NCBI GenBank assembly: GCA_034638255.1
Contig: JAWPGT010000010.1
Location: forward strand, 186,001 to 250,000
Direction of reading: 5' to 3'
DNA length: 64,000 nt
Source of the DNA: Coprinus comatus
Lineage: Eukaryota > Basidiomycota > Agaricomycetes > Agaricales > Agaricaceae
Position numbers and translations under genes: made by a program. Below the pieces are notes generated by a model. It saw only the letters and a list, made by a program, of their open reading frames with translations. It ran no database searches and was not told the DNA's origin. This document shows, one piece after another, positions 1 to 10,507 of this stretch (the first letter of the stretch is position 1; each line of letters opens with the position of its first letter).

Positions 1-302
1 TGGTGTATATATGCTTGCATAAAGGTCCATAGCTCACCAGCGGTGACGTTGAAGTTCACAAACGCCATATCCTGTTTCACGTGTCTCCGACCACCGGTCG
101 CGGGATAACTGAAGATAATGAATTCTCGATATTCAGCTTGCTAGCGTGGAGAAACATACACTTTAATAGAGAGAAGTCCAAGTTCGCCTTTTGGGTCCGC
201 AGTGAACACGAAGGAAGACAGGGCGACAGCGGCCAATAGGGCCATTGTACAAGAGGACAGCAAGGCAGAAATATTGTTAATTCGCGAGAATATGCTATGC
301 AT
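1..302 (-). CDS. SPC3: Signal peptidase complex subunit 3 (SPC3/SPCS3), 5' part only
   Basis: This is the N-terminal part of the SPC3 subunit, a single-pass ER membrane glycoprotein that supports the catalytic subunit cleaving signal peptides. Exons read 302-160 and 108-38. A GTGAGC donor at 37 starts an intron that runs off the left edge. The start MHSIFSRINN leads directly into a hydrophobic helix (ALLAAVALSSFVFTA), followed by ADPKGELG and IKVYPATGGRRHVKQD. It stops at FVNFNVTA, just before the conserved D/L-rich core of the family. The N-terminal order (short cytosolic stretch, one TM helix, luminal beta domain) matches SPC3. Identification rests on the remembered family pattern; the missing C-terminal two thirds cannot be checked here. 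Confidence 0.85.
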
Positions 303-455
303 TTTGTTTGATGATTATGGCCAATGGAGAGTAACAACGATCTATTGTGGGATGATGACACGTTGACTTCAATTCCCCACCTTAGCAGTATTTTGATCTC
401 AAGTTTGGCTTCGTCACTCGTAACAAACAAAGGCTTTGATTAGATTACTACATGA

Positions 456-1220
456 TCAATAGACGCAGTTCCTACGGTGTTCCTCAACCTCAGCATATGT
501 CAGGAACCGTGCCCCACACCTCCCTTGTCCACAAGGATATCGGTAAACATGGTTTCGGACATTGAAGTGGTGCTCTGAACATAAATCATCAAAATCATCA
601 ATCGAAAAAGTAAATTGATATAACATATTTTGCTACTTACTCCTAATATTAACGGGATTGGGAGGCTCACGCAAAGTGGGTACGATACCAATATCACTTG
701 AAATGATATTACCTGCTCCTATACCCTGAGTACTAGGCTGAGGGTATTGGTTAGGAGGGTGCATTCTCTCCGTCAAAGATTCTAAAACAATATTAAGCTC
801 TAGGCTGCTTAGGATCATGGATTCCTTTATAACGCACTATGATAGGCCGATGGGTTGGGACTTTCACGTAACACTGGGATACCCCTGAGGTGGTAAGGTA
901 TACCGCTTCCTTCAGCAGGCTGTTGATTATAATAGTATGCTCGATCGCGACCTTGCGCCTGATCATCTCTCGGTACTGTCATATCTCTGGTAGGTTGTTC
1001 GCGGATTCGGAAAAAGTCCTCGACATCGGCTTCCGGCTTGACTGATGCCGATGGTAATGTTTTACTAGTCTTCTTTGGTTCTTTCTTCACTTGAACATTG
1101 TCGGTGGAGGGCTGTTTAATAGTGGAGGAGATAGGCTGTAAAGGTAAGTTAGTATTTCCAAACTTTTTCACTAAGTAAACTCACTTTTTCCTTTCCTTTC
1201 CCTCTAGATTGGTTAGACAT
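456..1220 (-). CDS. Small C2HC-type zinc-finger protein (197 aa)
   Basis: Four exons (1220-1185, 1135-838, 781-641, 574-456) join in phase to 197 aa. The N-terminus is basic and Lys/Pro-rich (KGKEK, KKEPKKTSK), as in nuclear proteins. The middle is disordered and carries a repeated motif, IPVLRESPNPS then VPTLREPPNPV, on either side of the second intron. The C-terminus ends in one zinc-binding module, YPCGQGRCGARF...HRRNC, spaced C-x4-C-x12-H-x3-C. This resembles the last finger of fungal C2H2 factors with the final His replaced by Cys. I do not recognise an orthologue. A role in DNA or protein binding is inferred. It is tandem with SPC3 and divergent from ASA1. Confidence 0.7.
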
Positions 1221-1819
1221 CTTGTTTGAATATCTAGACACTGGCCACCTGAACGCTCTTTTATGTATACAGAAATATTTTTTACAATAAAATATCACCT
1301 TCTCAACAGCATTGAGTTATCTAAACTAAAACTACTATGCGGTTTTTTCTGTCTTTCAATTGTCGTACCCCTGGATACAAGATACGCTGGCGTTGAGTGA
1401 CGGAGGCCATTGGATGTACTATGCACGTTCACCATCACTTTCAGCAGAACACTAGTCTATGTGTTGTTAAACACAAGAAAACATACATTTTATTACACTC
1501 TTGATGTTAGTGGATTACACCCTTGTAGGCGATGTGATATCGATGGTGTTGCTCACTGATGAAGGTCAGTATAATAACATTATACTAGTGTCATTTAACA
1601 TAGTATATAATTGAGTTTGGAGTCAACCCAGAGTCAGTTTTTAAGCTTGTAAGGAGCATGCGAGATACCGAGGGAACACATTATGTTAGTTGTTTAAACG
1701 TTTTGGGTGTATCCTTGTTGACGTGGGTGGGACCATGTTTGGGAAGAACGGATCGCGTCGGGCCGGCAACAGTGAATAATATCAGTTCCGAAACTTATCA
1801 TCCAAGTTTCAAGAAACAA
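1221..1819. promoter_or_regulatory. Divergent intergenic region (599 bp)
   Basis: This gap separates the zinc-finger gene (minus strand) from ASA1 (plus strand) and should contain both promoters. It is AT-rich. The open frame continues upstream of the ASA1 start to 1658, but that stretch has no family similarity and I treat it as leader. No RNA gene or repeat seen. Confidence 0.4.
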
Positions 1820-3523
1820 ATGTCACGTCCAGCACCGGTCGCACCAACTCATCTCCTACGACTACACTCTCAGCCCATAAACGGGTTAGCGTTCTCAGAA
1901 GACAATGAACGCTTGTACTCTGGAGATAAATCAGGTCTCGTCGTTGTAACTTCTACTAGAACACTCCGGGCAATTGTAAAATGGCAAGCTCACACAGATG
2001 GGCTCCTTGGTGTGGAAGAGTGGGGAAATGAGGTTATCACGTATGTTGTAACTCTGTGATGCATTACAAAATTCGCTTCCGAAACACTAAGCTTCAGGTA
2101 GTCATGGACGAGACAACAAACTACACATCTGGAACAGGATCACTGACCTTCCCAATTCTTTTCGTCTAGGTGATACAGCTGCGCACTTAGATCTACCGGA
2201 ACCAGAGCTTCATTATTCTTTGGATGTGAATGCTCTCAACTACTGCCGGTTCTCCATGATGCCATTAAAGACATCTGAGGACGACAAGAAGGCTTTGATT
2301 GCACTACCTGGCTTGATCGACTCTTCCGTTGTACGCGATTGGTGTTGATCCTTTTATTACGAGGCTTAACAGACACTACCGTAGGCCGATATCTGGTCGT
2401 TACCTTCAAAAGAACGCATACACGCTGCTATTGGCCAGGAGATAAAGAAATCTATATTTTCTACAGATCCAAAAGGGCGAAACAACGCTGGTACTACAAC
2501 TCTACATAGTATTCATGATATACTATATGACTCAGTTCCTTTTTATAGGCATCATAATGTCCATGCATTTATTCACTTCCGAGGAAATGGAAACAACGGA
2601 AACAGGCCAACTACGCTTGTTGTGTGCTTACGAAAACGGGAGTGTTACACTACGAAAATATTCTTGCACAGATCAACCTAGGTCTGTGCAAGGAACGGGC
2701 TGGGATATTCTTTGGACTTCCAAGTTGCATGCTGAAACAAGTGCGTTTCTATATCTTAAAATATTAGTTTTGGGTCTCAATTAATCATGGTATTTTCGAT
2801 TAACAGTCATGGCTATGAGGGTATCAAAACGGAACGATTTCGCGATCACGGTTTCGGCGGACCATCTCATCGGGCGCTATGATATTACTGTATGTATTCT
2901 CGAACTCTTCTATGATCTAAAAAATTCAGCAGCCATCAATCTCTCATTAATTTCATGGGCTGGATTATTTTTTTTGCTAACAATAATCTAACTTGCGAAA
3001 CCATCATTTCTTATTCTGTTATAAGGCAGCAATTTCGTCTACAGAAAAGGCATGCATAGCATTTAGGACAAAGTATCCAGGGAATAGTTCCATCGCCATC
3101 CGTAATGACAGTAAAGTTTGTGCTATTGGTGGATGGGACGGCAGGTATGCGGCGCCTAAACATTGATGATTGAACTTACAGAAGGCTAACCCAAATGTTT
3201 CTTCCTCAAGTATCAGATTATATGCTATACACTCTATGAAACCACTCGGGATCTTGAAATATCACAAATCCCATTGCCAGGTTGTTGAATTTGCCCAATC
3301 ATCTATCAATGGTGTACACACGCCACCCCATCAATGCGGTGATGCTACTAGTGTTGATGAGGCTAGGAATGATGATGATGATAATGATGATGATGAGGAA
3401 AGTGATGAAGACATGACCAAAGATGAAAGAATGGAACGTGAGCGTTGGTTAGTAGGCGGTGGAAAAGATAATCGAGTATCAATCTGGTCACTCATTAGCT
3501 TCTCGAAAAAGGATGGAAATTAG
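1820..3523 (+). CDS. ASA1: ASTRA-associated protein 1 (ASA1), WD40 protein
   Basis: Asa1 belongs to the ASTRA/TTT group that supports folding and assembly of PIKK kinases and chromatin complexes. Exons: 1820-2040, 2102-2330, 2385-2490, 2549-2740, 2807-2889, 3026-3144 and 3211-3523; together 420 aa. The first WD unit reads LRLHSQPINGLAFSEDNERL and ends THGRDNKLHIWNRI. Later units include VSADHLIGRYDI, IGGWDG and the terminal GGGKDNRVSIWSLISF. An acidic Asp/Glu run interrupts the last repeats at about residues 365-385. I chose the ATG at 1820 because it begins MSRPAPVAPTHLLRLH, where the family similarity begins. The last acceptor (3210/3211) was picked among nearby AGs by phase. Confidence 0.85.
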
Positions 3524-3732
3524 TCCGCTTGTACTTAAAGTGATATTTTTAGCTGTAACTGTACACTGATGGAAAACAGAACTTTCTCGAATTAGAATAA
3601 ATAAGGAGGTATCTGTAGCATATACAACGAGAGTATTTTGGGAACGACTGGTAGCAGTTTCGTAAATAAATAGGAAAATAGGAGCAACAGCAGTAGACAG
3701 ACGAGGGAAAAGGTAATTAAATATTTTATATT

Positions 3733-5244
3733 TTATAATAGCCCAGCAGCTCTTAAATCCCGCGTTAACCGAGCTTCAGCTGCAGCCTCTGAAATCCCGT
3801 TGTTCCGTCGCCCCTCATCGTCATTATCGCCGAAAGCAATACCAAAGACGTTTTCAATATTACGTCGTATCTCTCGATCACGTTCGATATCCTCGACTGT
3901 ATGTTGAACGGGAGGAGCACGTAAAGCGCTTTCCCAACGCTTTATTCTCCAAAATCCAACGAGAGAAGATAAAACAAGGAACCAACCTTTCAATTGTAAC
4001 AATCAATTAGCATCTTTGTAGGATTACAACGACCAGCATGATAAATATAGCGACGTACCAAGGGTCATAAAGAAGAATGAGAGCCAATCCCGTGATGACA
4101 CAGGAAGGATTACATCGTCAGGTGTTGGCGCTGGTGAAGGCGAAGGATCTGGCGACATAGGCATGGTCGAATTATCAAAGAAGCCAGGTGGCCAGCCTCT
4201 TACAGGCTCAGGCTCAGCACTGTCTCCAGTGGCCAAAGAACGCGAATAAAGTCCGAATTGGATAAGTGTAAATCCAAGGCCTGCACGAGAACCATATTTT
4301 GCAGCGTGGGAGGTGTGAAGTAGGTATGTGAGGAGGAAACCAACGAATTGAAAGAAGAAAGAGATAAAGGCGTTTAAGCAGAATATGGCGAAAGAACCTG
4401 TTGGAAGATCATCGACGATCATGTCTGCACCAGATTCGATACCTGCGGGAGCATGAACTGTGGTTTCCCAGTAAGGTGGCACCGCGTCTGCTTGAGCTTC
4501 GGCGTAAGTCTGTAGAAGAATAAGTGTCAACCTGAGAGTGAGAAAGATATGTCAATTAGAGTTGGATTAATTACTCACAGGTGGTGTTTCCTTCTGGTTG
4601 TCTTCTGGTACCATATGCACTTCTCCATTTTCAGTACGGACGACACGGGCTGCTTGAGGTTTTGCCATGACATTTGCAAAGACACCATCATTCTCTGTTC
4701 CTCCACCAATAGGTCTAGCACTCCCAGAATCCAAAGTAGGAATGGGGGCATATTGTGTAGGCATAATAGCGCCTGCTACCCTTCTAAAAAGTGATAGTTT
4801 GGGTAGTGTGGGTCGGACAGGTGATGTGGGTAGGACGCCGTTGGAATTGCCAATGTCGTTGGGAAGAGCTCTGGCAGAAGGTCGTGGAGGGGATCCAGGT
4901 GGAGGGTAATCGTACTCGTACTCTCGTTCAAAGTCATAACCTCCGGGAATGGACTGAGCAGGAGCATAATTGCTGGAAGCTGTAGTAGCTCCCTGATGTA
5001 CCGCTCTGGTTGTCAGAGGAGTTGACTCATGGTCAGAGTGTACGCCGTCTTCATTATCAGACTCAAAGGCTTCCTCCATCTCCCGTTCCGCGTCCAGCGC
5101 CGACACTGGAAGGATAGGTCTGTACCTTGGGGAGGACATTGGGTTGTGGGGAAGGACAAGAGAAACTGTTTGATTAGCGCCAGGGTCCCTGGGTACAGAT
5201 GATGGGAGCACTGCACGAGTGATTGATATCCTTCTTTGGCTCAT
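3733..5244 (-). CDS. BSD2: Bsd2/Ndfip family membrane adaptor for Rsp5 ubiquitin ligase
   Basis: Bsd2 is a Golgi/endosomal membrane protein that recruits the Rsp5/NEDD4 ubiquitin ligase and controls turnover of metal transporters. Exons 5244-4579, 4509-4059 and 3986-3733 give 456 aa. Residues 1-222 are disordered, Pro/Ser-rich and acidic. The conserved core starts at TYAEAQADAVPPYWETT and then DLPTGSFAIFCLNAFISF. Three hydrophobic segments follow, the last spliced as MTLG/WFLVLSSLVGFWRIKRW. The C-terminal tail is charged. I see no strict PPxY box: the nearest strings are VPPYW and DYPPPG. An upstream in-frame ATG exists, but 5244 fits better. It lies tail-to-tail with ASA1. Confidence 0.85.
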
Positions 5245-5495
5245 GTCCAGCGTGCCACGAAAACATCTAGCAACAGATGAATCAACAGCACAACACAGTC
5301 TTGGCTGCGAAAATCGAAATATCATAAAAATACAAAGTGTAACAGATAATGAACAAACACCAAAGACGAACTACGTAAATTAAGTTACTATGGATACACA
5401 GGGGAGACGATATAGATACACAACAAAAGCGGAGAACTAGAAATACACAAATACATAGATAAATAAGTGGAGTATTAACAGAAAAGTCAAATGTT

Positions 5496-6701
5496 TTAGT
5501 TGGAACGTGAAGTGATTGAAGAACGATGAGGTGCATATTTGCAATGTTTTTCGCTGTGACGCTTGGCTTCGGTATATGTCCCAAACCGTTTTGTACATTG
5601 CTCGTATTTGCATTCGTAATTCTTGATACCGTAGTGTGAATTTGTGTGGCCTAGGAGGAACAGGTTGTCAACATAGAATTCATCACAATAAAGTAAAATT
5701 AACACACTTTTATAGTTGTGCTTTGAAGTAAGAGTTGCAGCACAACCCGGGAATCCACAAGTGTATAATTTTTTGTTGGGATTTGTTCTTCTACGAGAGC
5801 TGACCTCTCGAATGCGATCGGAGCCAACTTTCTCTTGGAACAAGGGGTATAGATGTGAGAAAGGCTCGGATGCGTTATGTCTATAGGATCTCGGGGTTTC
5901 AACCTGGAGGGAGCTAGAGGCGCCGTCATAGTATTGTTGGTGTATATCCTCTTCATCTGGGCCAAGATAGGAACCGATGGGGGAGAGGGATCCACGTTCA
6001 GAAGGGCCTGCCGGATAAAGGACGGTGGGGTTTGTCCAATTGCGATTAACTTGTGGCCGATATTGAGGAGAAAGGGAGAAACCAGTTCTCCCTGCGTCAT
6101 GACTGTTCGAGGACATATCCGTCTCATCTTGGGTATACGATGGTAGGTGTGGGGCTGAAACGGAGAAGGCAGGTGTATTGTAGATGTAAGAATACATCGG
6201 TCCCGGGGGTGAAGTGGAACTAGCGTAGTTTATTAGAGGAAGGGTTTCAAGGGATCCTCCAGGCGGCGAAGGTGCAATGAATGAGTCGTGCCAGTGGTCA
6301 TGTTGGTGTGGGTCATTATTATATAGTTCTCGCATTGGAACATCAAGTCCCAATACACTACCCGTCCCTGGTGTCATAAGGGGGGGCCTGTCGTCATGGG
6401 TGTTCTTGGTTGTGCTGATTCCGTCGATATGACCATCGACGTGGTGTGGTGTGCCTAAATTGGACGACATCGTTTCAACACAGTAAGTACTAAGAGTGCA
6501 GCTTCAAATGTTATACTTACACACGACGGAATTCTGGTTACTTGATGTCGAACTCTCCGAGTTGTATACCCATGGTGGTGTTCCATTCTCTTGCATATAT
6601 GTAAACTCGACTTGCGAGAGTTGAGCATTCCTGTTGATTGGGTCAGCGGCTGGAGGGAAGAGTGTTCTGCGTCCTGCTGACATGTTATTTCGTGAATACA
6701 T
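5496..6701 (-). CDS. C2H2 zinc-finger transcription factor (two fingers)
   Basis: Three exons (6701-6521, 6454-5708, 5650-5496) give 360 aa. Most of the protein is Pro/Ser/Tyr/His-rich and probably disordered. The C-terminal 80 residues hold two fingers: CGFPGCAATLTSKHNYKSHTNSH-type (C-x4-C-x12-H-x3-H), whose second half is encoded after the last intron, and CKYEQCTKRF...KRHSEKH. This is a common layout for fungal regulators. The first exon is joined with a GTAAGT donor at 6520 and acceptor at 6455, which skips an ATG at 6470 that could be an alternative start. DNA targets are unknown. The upstream ATG at 6683 is also possible. Confidence 0.75.
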
Positions 6702-7025
6702 GGGATGAAGGGGTGGATGAGAGGTGAGGATATTGATAGTGGTTGGTTTTCGACGCTACAATTATACCCACCCGATGAGACAAATACTTTCTGGGTATAA
6801 AGGATTTGCAGATCATGAACAGAGAGTCCTTGAATAGATTGATGTAACAAAAGGGCAACCATCAAGGATTTTAAAAAAATGCTTCGGACATCACACAATC
6901 ATATCGTTGATTCTACATTGATTATGGTCTGGTGATTTTAGATCGTATGCACGTAACAACGAGGGAAAAGAAAGAACGCTCACAAATCTCGGAGAACGAA
7001 AAGGGAGCCACGGAATGTCTTGAGA
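6702..7025. other. Intergenic stretch, nothing evident
   Basis: About 320 bp between the zinc-finger gene start and the stop codon of the LysM gene. It should hold the zinc-finger promoter. No open frame with family similarity, no repeat. Confidence 0.4.
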
Positions 7026-8063
7026 TCAAGATTTCCATGGCCACCAGAGATTTTTTGTTCCCTTCTCCAATGGGCGCTCCCGTTGAACCGGAAATTGAGG
7101 CATGTTTGGTACCCGACCTTCCCTTCTTTCATTTCGTTCCCATTCATCATCATCCAGGTAGATATCAACTGCATTTGCTCCTAGAATACTAGAGGAAGCA
7201 TGGGTAATCGATGCATTGGTTGGACGTATTTCCTTCTCAAGATTTTTACGGTTGGCTTCGAGTTCATCCATTATTGCTGGATCCTCTGCGAGTGAGACGT
7301 AGATTTTTGCAACGCGCCAATCAGTCTCTTTTGTTACCATCTGTAGCCTCCGTTCTGCTTGTTCTCTGGCCCGCTGTCCATCTCTTAGAGCTTGATCTTC
7401 TTCGGACAAAACATACTTGAGTGGCATCGGATTGATGGATTCTGGGAGTTCTAAAAATAACCTGGTATGTAGTAAATGCGGTGTAGTGCTCAATGTACTA
7501 GGTGGAAGATTATTGAATTGGCAGAGCTCCCTAGCCTAACAATTAATCAGAATTCTTCCTCCCGTGCACTCTTGGAAATCACTTACATTTACGCCGAGTC
7601 GGAGGGCAATACCATGAATGGTGTCAGTAGCATTGATGTAGTACCTCCGTGATGTTGATTCATCAGCGATTGGATGTTTTGGAGGACCGGCATCATGTAA
7701 GAGTTGAAGCTGTGCTTCTACCGTAGGAGTTATGTTTTGGTCACAAGGTAGAGAAGCAGGATGAGGAGAAGAAGAGCCATGGATCAGTGGAATAGAGTCA
7801 TTGTGATCTTGCTCGCCATCACTATCTTCCCCTAATACAAACATTTCCTCGTCGGGTAGCGATTGGTCAGTATTTTCCACTACGTTATGTAGTGCCCTGG
7901 TAGCATCAACACCTCCAAGACAGAAAAGACAAGGGTTGTACGTTGCAAGACGAGGGTTTGTCTGGATACAGTGGTTGCAAATGATCTGGTTGCAACATTC
8001 TGTAATATGTAGTTTATCTCCCTTGGCAAGTATGGAGGAAGAGCAGGTAAGGCAAAGGGACAT
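7026..8063 (-). CDS. Cys-rich (RING-like) plus LysM domain protein
   Basis: Two exons (8063-7587, 7535-7026) give 328 aa with no signal peptide. Residues 4-48 form a Cys cluster C-x2-C..CC-x4-C-x2-C..C-x2-C, compatible with a zinc-binding RING/FYVE-like fold. An acidic linker follows. A single LysM runs from YYINATDTIHGIALRLGVN across the intron into ARELCQFNNLPPSTL and LFLELP (about residues 140-195). The rest is a charged helix-rich tail with a possible coiled coil (ALRDGQRAREQAERRLQ). A cytosolic LysM protein resembles eukaryotic LYSMD families and not secreted chitin-binding LysM effectors. Function is unknown. It shares a 63-bp divergent promoter with ATG17. Confidence 0.75.
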
Positions 8064-8126
8064 GGAGGACAATGGCAAGTGTTGTGTGGGATTGCCTAAT
8101 CAAGTCTTCTCCTTTTCCCAGGCTGC
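8064..8126. promoter_or_regulatory. 63-bp divergent spacer between LysM gene and ATG17
   Basis: The two start codons lie only 63 bp apart on opposite strands, so core promoters and leaders must overlap or extend into the neighbouring genes. No TATA-like box is obvious. Both starts are supported by sequence similarity just downstream. Confidence 0.5.
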
Positions 8127-10002
8127 ATGCCTTCCCCTCAGGAACAACCTCACCTCGTCTCCCTTGTCTTGCAGTCAAAGAAGGCTCTCCAGCACGGCCA
8201 GCAGATATGCTCACATGCCCATGCACGCTCAAGTGCCTCAGCAAAGTCTACAGTAGATGTTCTTGCCTTAGACGCCAAAGTTCGTTGGATGAATGACGCC
8301 GTCATAGAACAACTTCAGGTAAATTCAGTCAACACATCAAATCACAAAACATGAATCTCTCTGTCCTCAGCTGGCCGCTTCGGTTGCGAAAAGTATTGAA
8401 GCAAAGCGTATTCACCTCAGCAAACAACTCCAGGTATCATCTCTTTCTATTGACCCGCAATCGGACTCTGTGCTCAATTCGTCCTAGGCCTGGGATGTAA
8501 AACGATCACAATATATACAAGAACTTGACACTATTCTTGAAGCACTAGGAGCACAACTCGTACCTCCAGAGTTTCATCAAACATCTGCAGACTCATCACT
8601 TTTTGGTAGCCAACACTCGGACCAGAACAACACGGAAGATCAAAGCAACGGAAAACTAATCCCTCCCCCATCACCTACTGCTACACTTCGTTATCACCAG
8701 GGTGTCTTGAACGGGAACAACAACTCCTCCAAGAATCAGGACAGGAAAAGATGGAAGAACCTCCGGGACTTCGTTGATGATCAAGCTATAGAAGACATCC
8801 TAGAAACCATAGAGAATAACCGCACTGCTTTAGACGTACATCCACGTTTACTCTATCTATCACGACGTTAATATCTTGTCTAGGATCTTTTAGGGCGTAC
8901 TGATGACTATCCGGAAACGCTGAACCGTGCTATTGCTTCGATTCGATCTGCTTTGCCCGAGGTAGAGCCAAAATCAACACTCATTAAGCGTGTTCAAGAT
9001 ACCTTGACCGGACAAGACACCGTTGCTACCTCTATGGCTGGTCTTCTCGAAAGTCTAGCGGCTCATTATGAACAAATGGATACAGCGCTGAAAGATATTG
9101 AAGCCGGTGAAATGTTCAGTGAAGGAGATCTCCAGCGTTGGTCATTCTGCTCCAATATCTCGACTCAGTTGACTAAGGATGTCGAACAGAGATGCATAGG
9201 GACGTCGAAGAACTCCCTGCTATTCTTTCTGAATTGGAAGAAAGTGGCCGAACTATTGATAGTCATTAGTATGTCTTGCCATTTCATGTTCTAAAGGTAG
9301 TACCTTATGTAACTTAGTGTTTCCCTTGCAGCCACAGAACAAAGGTACAACAATGACCTTAAGCATCTGAATACAATACTAGACGACTTGGAAGAATTGG
9401 ACAATATCATGGACGAAATGCTTCAAACCCAAGATGATGTCGAAGTATGTCGGATATCCTATCTCTGCTTCAGTTTTTTTGAATTTGAATTTGAATTTGA
9501 ATAGGTGAAATGTGAAGAGGAAGTTAGTTCATTGCATGAACAAATCATGACACTAAGAGATTTGCATGAACGTTACGTGGCGTACCAAACGGCCTTTAAC
9601 AAGCTCATAATTGAGATGGCAAGACGGAATCATTACAAGGAGGCTGCAGAGAACATTGTGAAAGGCATGGTAGCTCAACTCACTGCGATGACCGAAGGTA
9701 AGTAAATAACAAAGAATATATCAAAATCTTAACTTCTTTCTTTCTTCAGAAGAAGACCTAGTACGGCGTCGCTTTAATGCAGAATATGGAGTCCATCTAC
9801 CGGAGGATATCTGTTTGTGTATTGGAAATGCCCCGACGAGATGGGAAGTTTCCCCTTGGCCAGGTGATAGTCCCGAGATCCTTCCCCATATCGATGAAGA
9901 CATTATACTTCAGGTAATTCAAGCTGCCAGGGTTACTGATAGATTCACCATTAACTATGTTACATTTAGGCAAGAAAAGCCATCATTATACCAGAGAGCT
10001 GA
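8127..10002 (+). CDS. ATG17: Autophagy scaffold protein Atg17
   Basis: Atg17 is the long curved helical scaffold of the Atg1 complex that organises the phagophore assembly site. Nine exons: 8127-8318, 8371-8433, 8488-8835, 8884-9136, 9190-9268, 9318-9444, 9505-9697, 9750-9913 and 9970-10002, giving 483 aa. Diagnostic stretches are LVSLVLQSKKALQHGQQIC near the N-terminus, then VDVLALDAKVRWM. Later come DLQQMHRDVEELPAIL (across an intron with donor GTTGGT) and the C-terminal LCIGNAPTRWEVSPWPG. The protein is predicted almost wholly helical. The intron before 9318 needs the acceptor AACTTAG; the more obvious CTTGCAG would break the frame. The intron before exon 7 ends in a GAATTT repeat. Confidence 0.88.
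9481..9503 (+). repeat. Short GAATTT tandem repeat at an intron end
   Basis: About four copies of a GAATTT unit lie immediately before the acceptor AG at 9503-9504 in ATG17 intron 6. Confidence 0.8.
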
Positions 10003-10507
10003 TCGGTCCCAGCCAATGGTCCATCACAGTCTAACGATCATATCAGGAGTGATTATTTTCTGGTACACATCAGGTTACTCTCGTTCTTCTTTCTTGAAAC
10101 AACATTGTCGTGGCTCGTTGTTACCCTAACGGATTTGGCTCATACACACTTGGAGTCGTATAACAAAAGTCAAAATAAGCCCTTTTAAGTGGCTAAGATG
10201 GCTTCCGTCACTTTATACTCTTTTAGTCTTTTGATTACCCCAGGAATATCCTTATAATATACTAACAAATACTGATTCATGGTCTTTGAGTCGCCTTTGA
10301 GTATGCTATATTTTTTAATCCTAACCTGATTGATATGAAGAGTCTTTGTACATGTGAAAAACTGTTCTTGGGGTGGCTGTGCCGTATGCTTTGGCTGGGA
10401 CCATCGTGGTAAATACCTCATAATTGGATGGAGTTACATATCACTGCATCCTTTTGATCACGACTGCCTGAAGAGTTGTGTAGTTATCGCTCCTATCCCA
10501 TTGCATC
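10003..10507. other. Intergenic region ATG17-ARP3 with a weak minus-strand ORF
   Basis: About 500 bp between the ATG17 stop and the ARP3 start. A 78-codon ATG-initiated frame on the minus strand (10421-10185) reads plausibly (for example YYKDIPGVIKRLKEYKV), but I recognise no family and no splice partners. It could be a small gene or chance. Confidence 0.3.

Noticed and set aside
1658..1819. 54-codon N-terminal extension of ASA1
   Set aside because: Family similarity starts at the ATG at 1820; the extension looks like untranslated leader.
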